A DNA stretch of 5,384 nt from Bacteriovoracaceae bacterium UBA1018. Its GTDB lineage: Bacteria > Bdellovibrionota > UBA1018. Positions 1 through 4,794 of this stretch are shown piece after piece; positions within the stretch are counted from its first letter, which is position 1; each line of letters opens with the position of its first letter. A program made the position numbers and the translations under genes. The DNA lies in NCBI GenBank assembly GCA_002291495.1, contig DBAE01000095.1, positions 1,728 to 7,111 on the forward strand, written 5' to 3'. The notes beneath the pieces are model-generated. The model was not told the DNA's origin. It searched no databases and was given only the letters and a program-made list of their open reading frames with translations.

Positions 1-290
1 AGTTCGATTCCGGTACTAGCCGGCTCAATGGTCTCAATAGGCATCGCAATTGGCATGGGCGAGGCCGAATCAGCCGCTTGGATGGTGACCGGCTCTGCAC
101 TTGGAAGGGGTGAAAAACTGTCCGGTATATCTAAGGGTTCGGTGGGTTCAGGAGGCGGAGGCGGCATCTTCGGAGACGGCCGGGTGGACTCAAGAGTCTT
201 GCGGTTTAAAAGGCGACTGACACTAGGAATGTCAATCATTCCAGTGATTTCGGCGTCAATAGTAAAGCGTTTACCTTTTTCGTCAGACAT
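1..290 (-). CDS. Proline-rich protein of unknown function, N-terminal part (runs off left edge)
   Basis: I do not recognise this protein. The minus strand is open from an ATG at 288-290 to the window edge, giving 96 residues without a stop. The start reads MSDEKGKRFTIDAEITGMID, a short charged segment. After about residue 40 the chain becomes proline-rich and acidic, with a run of five prolines near residues 45-49 and repeated EP, SP and MP pairs. There are about 18 prolines and no cysteine, and I see no signal peptide or membrane segment. This looks like a disordered linker ahead of a domain that lies outside the window. The start is the first ATG after the divergent intergenic region, with no clear Shine-Dalgarno in front. 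The opposite strand also has an open frame here (28-321), but its product is a low-complexity glycine-rich chain, as expected opposite proline codons. The gene is transcribed away from the Rrf2 regulator gene. Confidence 0.6.
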   Translation of the reverse strand, partial: MSDEKGKRFTIDAEITGMIDIPSVSRLLNRKTLESTRPSPKMPPPPPEPTEPLDIPDSFSPLPSAEPVTIQAADSASPMPIAMPIETIEPASTGIE

Positions 291-383
291 ACGATTTTTA
301 AGGGAAGTGCCCCCTGTATGAGGCTTTTCGGCATATTTTGGACAAACTGTAGAATACCTAACTGAAAAAACCCGGATTAGTAG

Positions 384-410
384 TTGACGCGCCAGATACA
401 GCATGATACG
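384..410 (+). promoter_or_regulatory. Candidate sigma-70-type promoter of the regulator-desulfurase-mnmA operon
   Basis: A -35-like TTGACG (384-389) matches the consensus at five of six positions. The -10 is poor: the best nearby hexamers are GATACG at 405-410 (15-bp spacer) and TACGCC at 407-412 (17-bp spacer), so it may need activation or an alternative sigma preference. Transcription from here would leave a leader of roughly 35-40 nt containing the ribosome binding site. A TAGAAT hexamer at 350-355 is a better -10 but has no good -35 in front. Only the -35 is persuasive. Confidence 0.25.
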
Positions 411-438
411 CCCAATAACAGGATTTGTGAGAGGGAAT

Positions 439-444
439 AGGGAG
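439..444 (+). promoter_or_regulatory. Ribosome binding site of the Rrf2 regulator gene
   Basis: AGGGAG lies 10 nt before the ATG at 455 and is the best-placed Shine-Dalgarno in the window. A second purine patch, GAGGG at 431-435, lies just upstream. The A-rich spacer (445-454) should be unstructured, which supports 455 as the true start. Confidence 0.65.
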
Positions 445-454
445 AATTTAAAAA

Positions 455-970
455 ATGCGTTTAACCTCTAAGGGACGATATGCCGTCCGAGCGATTCTAG
501 ATTTAACATTCAACTCCAACGGACGACCCGTTCGTCTGCAGGAGATATCGGAGCGTCAAAAAATTTCGCTTCACTACTTGGAGCAGCTCTTTCGCCGGCT
601 TAGAAAAGGCACTGTTGTAAAAAGTGTCCGTGGTCCAGGCGGAGGATATGTGCTTTCACGTTCAATGGACGAAATCTCCATTAAAGACGTGTTAGTCAGC
701 GTGGGCGAAAACATTAACCCAGCGCGCGACTTGGTAGGATCAACCGATATCAAGAGTGATACTGTTGAGTTTATCTTGACGAAAACTTACTTCGAAAATT
801 TAGGCCTCATCATGCAGGAGTATTTAACTACAACTTCTGTAGGTGACCTCATTCGTAAAGCTCGTGGAACCCAAGAATTACCTAAATCGGCAACTAGCCT
901 TTTAGATAACGCTGGCTTCCAAATTCCTGCTGCTCAAGTCAATGCAGGCAAGAGCCGCGATTTATCTTGA
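455..970 (+). CDS. Rrf2-family transcriptional regulator, IscR/CymR-like, without Fe-S ligand cysteines
   Basis: This is a small DNA-binding regulator of the Rrf2 family (171 residues; members are usually about 130-165). The winged-helix domain covers about residues 1-80 and is very typical: MRLTSKGRYAVRAILDL at the start, a recognition-helix region with SLHYLEQLF (38-46), and wing motif VRGPGGGYVL (58-67). Glu43, which in E. coli IscR tunes site choice, is present. A dimerisation helix follows at about 104-135. In IscR the [2Fe-2S] ligands are C92, C98, C104 and H107. Here the numbering aligns without gaps up to 104 and these cysteine positions are D92, D98 and V104, and the whole protein contains no cysteine. 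It therefore cannot bind a cluster in the IscR manner. Its C-terminal tail (about 136-171) is longer than usual and overlaps the next gene. By family and by position, a role in controlling the downstream sulfur genes is likely. By gene order it resembles CymR of Firmicutes as much as IscR, so I give no symbol. Confidence 0.93.
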   Translation: MRLTSKGRYAVRAILDLTFNSNGRPVRLQEISERQKISLHYLEQLFRRLRKGTVVKSVRGPGGGYVLSRSMDEISIKDVLVSVGENINPARDLVGSTDIKSDTVEFILTKTYFENLGLIMQEYLTTTSVGDLIRKARGTQELPKSATSLLDNAGFQIPAAQVNAGKSRDLS

Positions 971-2147
971 TTCAAATGCTGGAGCGCCTCTTCACCCTCG
1001 TGTGATTGAGGCGCTTTCTGCTTTCTTCTTAGGAGACCCAGTCTCACTGGCTGGAAATCCATCTAGTCTTCATTCTCATGGCCGCTTCCTCAAGCGTTGT
1101 CTCCATGAAGCAAAACGCCAAATCATCAGTTCGCTTTTAGATCTAAAGCCCAACCCTCAAAATCTCACGCACGTAAAACTCCCGATCTCTGAGGAGCAGC
1201 TCCTTTTGACATCTTCAGGGAGTGAGGCCAATCAGACAGCAATACGTTCCGCGCTCGAATCTCTTTTTCAATCTGGCAAGAAAGTGCACTGGATCACAAG
1301 CCCGGTTGAACACGACGCTACTCGGCAGATGATCGCTTGGGTCCAAGACCGTGGGGGTGAGGTGGATCTTGTGTCGATCACTCGATCAGGCCAACCTGAT
1401 CCCGAATCACTTTCTCGCTTAATTCGTCCAGACACTTCCTTAGTTAGTTTGATTTGGGCAAATAATGAAACAGGTGTCCTTACGGATGTAAAAAGTATCC
1501 GCGAAGTATTGAAGAAGTATCAGATTCCTCTGCATCTTGATGCGGCGCAAGTCTGGGGAAAATGTCGATTGGACCTCCTTGAAACGGGAGCAGACTGGGT
1601 GAGCTTTTCAGGCCACAAAATCGGGGCACTCTCTGGCGTAGGGGTTTTATGGGCCAAAGATCCAAAAAAAAAGATAGAGCCGCTTGTTCTAGGTAAACAG
1701 CAACAAGGACATCGAGGAGGTACAGAGAACTTTCTAGGTATGATCTCCCTTGGGGCTGCCGCGTCGGCTATTGATGTCGAAGCTTTTACGAGTTGGACAA
1801 AACCGCTGAGAGACCGGCTCGAAAGTGAAATTACTCAACTAATTCCTGGAACTCTTGTTAATGGACTTGGGGCGGATCGAGTTCCCAATACGCTTAATTT
1901 AAGTTTTGAAGGCTTAAATAAAGGAGATTTAGTAGCAGCGCTTGATCTTCAAGGCTATTCTGTCAGTGCAGGATCTGCATGTGCGAGCGGGTTGACTGAA
2001 CCCTCGCACGTGCTTCTTGCGATGGGACTATCTCAAGGCCTCGCGACTTCTGCATTGAGGATATCGCTTGGAGTTCATAACAGCTGGGATGAGATCCATG
2101 ACTTTCCAAATGTCTTAAATCGAATCGTGACTCGAATGAGGGGATGA
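942..2147 (+). CDS. iscS: Cysteine desulfurase, NifS/IscS family, PLP-dependent
   Basis: The enzyme converts L-cysteine to alanine and holds the sulfur as a persulfide on an active-site cysteine for transfer to acceptors such as MnmA or an Fe-S scaffold. At 401 residues it has normal family length. Visible motifs are IYLDSNAGAPLHPR at the N-terminus (7-20), GNPSSLH (38-44), SSGSEAN in the cofactor phosphate-binding segment (91-97), catalytic EH at 123-124, ANNETG (173-178), LDAAQ with D200 and Q203, the PLP lysine K226 in SFSGHK, RGGTEN (258-263), and the persulfide cysteine C347 in SAGSACASG followed by EPSHVLLAMG. The loop after C347 has the length seen in group I (IscS/NifS) enzymes. GSEAN replaces the more usual GATES/N, and GALSGVG replaces GPKGIG, so it is a somewhat divergent member. 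The start at 942 is the only possible one before IYLD. It lies 29 nt inside the regulator gene and lacks a Shine-Dalgarno, so translation is probably coupled. With mnmA next and no iscU nearby, tRNA thiolation is a likely main job. Confidence 0.93.
   Translation: MQARAAIYLDSNAGAPLHPRVIEALSAFFLGDPVSLAGNPSSLHSHGRFLKRCLHEAKRQIISSLLDLKPNPQNLTHVKLPISEEQLLLTSSGSEANQTAIRSALESLFQSGKKVHWITSPVEHDATRQMIAWVQDRGGEVDLVSITRSGQPDPESLSRLIRPDTSLVSLIWANNETGVLTDVKSIREVLKKYQIPLHLDAAQVWGKCRLDLLETGADWVSFSGHKIGALSGVGVLWAKDPKKKIEPLVLGKQQQGHRGGTENFLGMISLGAAASAIDVEAFTSWTKPLRDRLESEITQLIPGTLVNGLGADRVPNTLNLSFEGLNKGDLVAALDLQGYSVSAGSACASGLTEPSHVLLAMGLSQGLATSALRISLGVHNSWDEIHDFPNVLNRIVTRMRG
1667..1673 (+). other. Slippery heptamer A AAA AAG inside iscS (candidate -1 frameshift site)
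   Basis: Codons 241-244 of iscS read CCA AAA AAA AAG, so a run of nine A (1664-1672) ends in the in-frame heptamer A AAA AAG used for -1 frameshifting in E. coli dnaX. A -1 shift would add seven codons and stop at TAA 1694-1696, giving a chain of about 250 residues that keeps K226 but loses C347. A weak stem (CTTGTT 1683-1688 with AACAAG 1702-1707) follows 9 nt downstream. There is no well-placed upstream SD-like stimulator: AGGGG at 1640-1644 is too far away. The heptamer is seen directly; its use is speculation. Confidence 0.3.
1977..2013 (+). other. Strong intragenic hairpin at the catalytic-cysteine codon of iscS
   Basis: The 10-nt arm GCATGTGCGA (1977-1986) pairs with TCGCACGTGC (2004-2013), with one G-T wobble. 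After a 2-nt bulge (GC, 1987-1988), GGGTT (1989-1993) pairs with AACCC (1999-2003) around the loop GACTG. That makes 15 base pairs in 37 nt, GC-rich and unusual within a coding region. The TGT codon for persulfide cysteine C347 (1980-1982) lies in the 5' arm. It may be a chance result of codon choice in a conserved stretch, or a translational pause or mRNA stability element. Confidence 0.5.
2138..2143 (+). promoter_or_regulatory. Shine-Dalgarno of mnmA, raising a start-codon question
   Basis: GAGGGG ends directly at the ATG of mnmA (2144), which leaves no spacer. An in-frame TTG at 2150-2152 lies 6 nt after the motif, which is ideal spacing. Either ATG 2144 is used through ATGA stop-start coupling with iscS, or ribosomes start at TTG 2150 and the protein is two residues shorter. 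The sequence alone does not decide. Confidence 0.45.
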
Positions 2148-3241
2148 AATTGAGCGATCGCGTCGCAGTTGCAATCAGCGGTGGGGTGGAGAGTGCGGTA
2201 GCAGCAGCACTCCTTAAAAACCAAGGCTTCGATGTTGAAGGGGTGCACTTTAAAATTACTCCGAGCTGTGCGTTTGAGTCTCGTTGCTCTTCAGCGCATC
2301 TGACCGAAGATGCTGTCAAGATCTGTGAGCAGCTCGATATTTCCTGCCACATCATCGATGCAAGCGACCTATTTGAACATGAAGTGATTGATCCATTCAT
2401 TCACGATTACCTACAGGATCGCCTGCCTAGTCCGTGCGTGAGCTGTGATAAAAACATCAAATTTAAACTCCTTGAAGAAAAAGCGGATCAGCTGAAGTGC
2501 ACATGGGTTGCTACGGGGCACTATGCACAAGTCATTCAAGACGTACTGAAAAATCGAGCTGTACTCTTGCAAGCTTTGGATGCCGCCAATGACCAGAGCT
2601 ACTTTCTGTACTCACTTTCACAAAAAACTCTGCAACGTACACTGATGCCTTTAGGCGGGTTAATGAGTGAAAAAGTGCTGAAACTAGGAATCGAGCTTGG
2701 GATCGAAAAACCTAATCCCATGAAGTCTCAAGAATTCTGTAATGTCGGTCAGCCCGGTTATGAGGCATTAATTGAGAAGAGAAGCTCCCCACACTTTCGC
2801 TCTCCTGGCACCATCAGAACTGTACACGGAGAGATCGTTGGTCAGCATGCCGGTCTCTATCACTATTCGATCGGTCAAAAGCCACGAGAAAACCTCTCCA
2901 TCGAAAATCCCCACGAGTATTATGTCGCGGGCTACGATGTCCTCAACCAAGCACTTATCGTAGGTAAGCAAGAGATGCTTTATCACAAGGATTGTATGAT
3001 TCAGGGTTTGACCTGGGTGAGGGCCCCAGACGGAGTAAGACGTCTCCGTTGCCTGGCTAAGATTAACCCTCGGCACGAAGCGGCCCAGGCTCATGTCACC
3101 CTTTATGAAGGCTCCTACGCACAGGTTGAATTTGATGAGCCTCAACGAGCAATTACTCCTGGCCAGGCCATAGTGTTTTACGAAGGCGCTGAGGTCTTAG
3201 GTGGGGGAATTATTGAGCATATAGGTGGAATATCCGTTTAA
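2144..3241 (+). CDS. mnmA: tRNA-specific 2-thiouridylase MnmA
   Basis: This cytoplasmic ATP-dependent enzyme adenylates C2 of U34 in the wobble position of tRNA-Lys, -Glu and -Gln and replaces the oxygen with sulfur passed on from a cysteine desulfurase, here most likely the adjacent IscS. Length (365) is normal. An N-terminal ATP-PPase domain carries the P-loop ISGGVES (11-17), ATGHY (123-127) and NDQSYFLY (149-156). Catalytic cysteines are C101 in PSPCVSCDKNIKF and C199 in SQEFCNV. The residue at the E. coli D99 position is a cysteine (C98), so this is the CXXC type. A central barrel domain (about 215-285) and a C-terminal barrel ending in TPGQAIVFYEGAEVLGGGIIE (338-358) follow. Oddities: the P-loop Asp of SGGxDS is Glu16, and the conserved GQRKGLG motif of the central domain is degenerate (GQKPREN, 244-250). 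Ten cysteines are spread through the chain, including C42 and C48. It overlaps iscS by 4 nt (ATGA), indicating translational coupling. Confidence 0.93.
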   Translation: MKLSDRVAVAISGGVESAVAAALLKNQGFDVEGVHFKITPSCAFESRCSSAHLTEDAVKICEQLDISCHIIDASDLFEHEVIDPFIHDYLQDRLPSPCVSCDKNIKFKLLEEKADQLKCTWVATGHYAQVIQDVLKNRAVLLQALDAANDQSYFLYSLSQKTLQRTLMPLGGLMSEKVLKLGIELGIEKPNPMKSQEFCNVGQPGYEALIEKRSSPHFRSPGTIRTVHGEIVGQHAGLYHYSIGQKPRENLSIENPHEYYVAGYDVLNQALIVGKQEMLYHKDCMIQGLTWVRAPDGVRRLRCLAKINPRHEAAQAHVTLYEGSYAQVEFDEPQRAITPGQAIVFYEGAEVLGGGIIEHIGGISV

Positions 3242-3261
3242 TCTAGCTTATAGAGCTAGGT
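3241..3261 (+). promoter_or_regulatory. Hairpin covering the ribosome binding site of mtaB
   Basis: In the 23-nt gap between mnmA and mtaB a perfect inverted repeat CTAGCT (3243-3248) / AGCTAG (3254-3259) flanks the loop TATAG. An outer T-G wobble and A-T pair extend it to 8 pairs, beginning at the last base of the mnmA stop codon. The only Shine-Dalgarno-like sequence of mtaB, AGGTG at 3258-3262, lies in the 3' arm. Ribosomes finishing mnmA would melt it, so it may make mtaB translation depend on mnmA. No T-tract follows, so it is not an intrinsic terminator. Confidence 0.5.
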
Positions 3262-3264
3262 GTC

Positions 3265-4734
3265 ATGGCTCAAAAGCGTTACCTACTTAAGACCTTAGGC
3301 TGTAAGGCAAATCTCTACGATAGCCAGCTGATTGAAGCGGAACTTCAAAAGCGAGGTTGGATTGCAGCCACTCATCACGAGGCCGATACTGCGGATCTCT
3401 GTATTGTAAACAGTTGCACTGTTACAGATGAGGCCGATCGACAAAGCCGCAAAATCGCGCAGAAGATGGCGAAAGAAAATACGGGCACCAAGGTGGTCTT
3501 CACAGGCTGTGGTGCTGAAGTGGAGCCTGAGCAAGTCGCTGCAACACCTGGAATTAATTATGTCGTTGGCAACCGAGATAAACCTACTCTGGTCGATCTC
3601 GTACTGCGTGCGATCGACGATCCGAAGAGCGAAAATGGAATCCTCGGACGAGCAGAAAACTATGAAGCGCTCCTTTCTCGCCATCCGATGGATCGGGAGT
3701 GGGCTGCACCTGAAAGTGCATTTTTACTTCCGCCTGCTCATCTCCGAGGTGAAGCAGGGCGTACGCGAAGTTTTCTAAAGATCCAAGAAGGTTGTAACTC
3801 GTTTTGCACCTACTGCGTGATTCCCTATGGCCGTGGTCCTTCTCGAAGCTTGCCCATTTCCAATGTTATTTCGCAGATTCAGGACCTTGTAGCTCAAGGA
3901 ATGCGTGAAGTTGTAATTACTGGGACTAATATTGGTGACTACGGTTCTGACTTAGGGTTTGAACCGGGTGTGGCCGATCTTTTTAAACAAATACTAGATC
4001 AAACTAAGCTTGAAAGACTTCGTGTAAGTTCTTTAGACCCAACTGAAATTACGCCTGAACTGATAGCGCTTATGAAAAGCGATCCGCGCTTTTGCCCCCA
4101 CTTCCATGTTTCGCTTCAAAGCCCGCACTCAAGAGTGCTTAAGCTTATGAAGAGGAAGTATGCATTTGAGCAGGTGCAGGAATGTTTGGAGCAAATCGCA
4201 GAGATCCCAGCACCCATAGGCGGCGTCTATGTCGGCATGGATGTGATTACAGGCTTTCCTGGCGAGGGAGAGGATGAGTTTCAGTGGGGATATGAGGCGT
4301 TAAAAGCTTTGCCTTGGACTCGCCTTCATGTCTTTCCATATAGTGAACGGGATGGGACCCCTGCTACGCGTCTCCCTCATTCGGTGCCTCAGTCTAAGCG
4401 CGTACAAAGAGCCCACGCACTCAGAGAGCTGAGTCTTCAGCGTCTCAATACCGTTCATCAGTCCATCTTAGAAGATTATCGCTCCAAGCAGAGAGTGCTC
4501 TCGCAAGTGCTTTTAGAAGGTCCGGTCAAAGGACCCTCGCCCGAAAAGGTTTGGGTTCCGGGGTATACGCCTAATTATGTCCGAGTGTTAATTCCTGTTA
4601 ACACCATCGAGGAGGCACGTGCACTTCAGAACCAATTGGTTTCAGTTGAACCGATCAGTGTGGTGTCAGATAGCACCGCAGGCGATTTAGCTGTTTTAGG
4701 TTCAGTAATTAGATCAGATATTAGAAATGTTTAG
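3265..4734 (+). CDS. mtaB: tRNA t6A37 methylthiotransferase MtaB, radical SAM
   Basis: MtaB adds a methylthio group to C2 of N6-threonylcarbamoyladenosine at tRNA position 37, next to the anticodon of ANN-decoding tRNAs. Two [4Fe-4S] clusters are expected. The N-terminal MTTase domain supplies C13 (LGCKANLYDS), C51 (NSCTVTDEADRQSRK) and C82 (FTGCGAE). The radical-SAM domain has CxxxCxxC as C177, C181, C184 in EGCNSFCTYCVIPYGRG, followed by ITGTNIGDYG (218-227) and DVITGFPGE (326-334). A C-terminal TRAM-like tRNA-binding region covers about 407-465. LGCKAN and NSCTVTDEADR are the marks of MtaB rather than MiaB or RimO. At 489 residues it is longer than typical members (about 430-450), mainly through a linker at about 118-168 between the first two domains. 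The usual LQSGS motif reads LQSPHS (284-289). It is likely co-transcribed with mnmA 23 nt upstream, and it is a consumer of the Fe-S clusters that IscS can help build. Confidence 0.9.
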   Translation: MAQKRYLLKTLGCKANLYDSQLIEAELQKRGWIAATHHEADTADLCIVNSCTVTDEADRQSRKIAQKMAKENTGTKVVFTGCGAEVEPEQVAATPGINYVVGNRDKPTLVDLVLRAIDDPKSENGILGRAENYEALLSRHPMDREWAAPESAFLLPPAHLRGEAGRTRSFLKIQEGCNSFCTYCVIPYGRGPSRSLPISNVISQIQDLVAQGMREVVITGTNIGDYGSDLGFEPGVADLFKQILDQTKLERLRVSSLDPTEITPELIALMKSDPRFCPHFHVSLQSPHSRVLKLMKRKYAFEQVQECLEQIAEIPAPIGGVYVGMDVITGFPGEGEDEFQWGYEALKALPWTRLHVFPYSERDGTPATRLPHSVPQSKRVQRAHALRELSLQRLNTVHQSILEDYRSKQRVLSQVLLEGPVKGPSPEKVWVPGYTPNYVRVLIPVNTIEEARALQNQLVSVEPISVVSDSTAGDLAVLGSVIRSDIRNV

Positions 4735-4738
4735 AAAT
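4721..4738 (+). repeat. Short tandem repeat TTAGAAAT across the mtaB stop codon
   Basis: TTAGAAAT occurs at 4721-4728 and again at 4731-4738, separated by GT, giving a 10-bp period. The second copy contains the TAG stop of mtaB (4732-4734). It probably arose by a small duplication. No function is evident. Confidence 0.4.
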
Positions 4739-4753
4739 TGATGGGTTGATTAT

Positions 4754-4782
4754 TTGACTATAACAGGCAGTTATTATATACC
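4754..4782 (+). promoter_or_regulatory. Candidate promoter of rnc, giving a very short leader
   Basis: TTGACT (4754-4759, five of six consensus bases) is followed after 17 bp by TATACC (4777-4782), or after 15 bp by TATATA (4775-4780). The spacer contains a palindrome ATAAC-AGGCA-GTTAT (4760-4774) that could be an operator. Initiation about 7 nt beyond the -10 falls near 4787-4790, only about 5-8 nt before ATG 4795. That fits the absence of any Shine-Dalgarno before rnc and suggests a nearly leaderless mRNA. Read-through from mtaB is also possible, since no terminator is seen. Confidence 0.4.
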
Positions 4783-4794
4783 TTTTTCGGTTTT

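Larger units (their letters stand above)
291..454. other. Divergent intergenic region between the proline-rich gene and the Rrf2 regulator gene
   Basis: This 164-nt stretch separates two divergent genes and must hold the promoters of both. Visible elements are a TTGACG box at 384-389, a GATAC direct repeat (395-399 and 405-409) with a 10-bp period, an AACTG direct repeat (345-349 and 360-364) with a 15-bp period, and a small palindrome TTTGGACAAA at 337-346. I could not find a convincing IscR type 1 or type 2 site by eye. Autoregulation by the adjacent Rrf2 protein would be typical of the family, but no operator can be named with confidence. Confidence 0.5.

Noticed and set aside
28..321. Open frame on the plus strand encoding a glycine-rich 97-residue chain
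   Set aside because: It lies antisense to the proline-rich minus-strand frame, and its glycine run is the mirror of proline codons. It has no ribosome binding site or recognisable motif, and it ends inside the divergent promoter region.
291..350. Promoter and ribosome binding site for the minus-strand gene
   Set aside because: TTGTCC on the minus strand (338-343) is a possible -35, but no acceptable -10 follows at a normal distance, and no Shine-Dalgarno precedes the ATG at 290.
291..454. IscR type 1 or type 2 operator upstream of the regulator gene
   Set aside because: By eye no segment fits the known E. coli site patterns. The palindromes present are too short to assign.
1977..2013. A SECIS-like element for selenocysteine at the iscS active site
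   Set aside because: The active-site codon is TGT, not TGA, so there is no selenocysteine codon to recode. Only the hairpin itself is reported.
1963..2400. Minus-strand open frame of 145 codons across the iscS-mnmA junction
   Set aside because: It is opposite strongly conserved coding sequence of both genes and its translation has no recognisable motif.
3295..3684. Minus-strand open frame of 129 codons inside mtaB
   Set aside because: It is a shadow of the MTTase domain, whose conserved motifs are on the plus strand.
4760..4787. Intrinsic terminator after mtaB
   Set aside because: The stem is only 5 AT-rich pairs (ATAAC/GTTAT) and the T-run begins about 9 nt after it, so it does not fit a terminator. 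The segment fits a promoter better.
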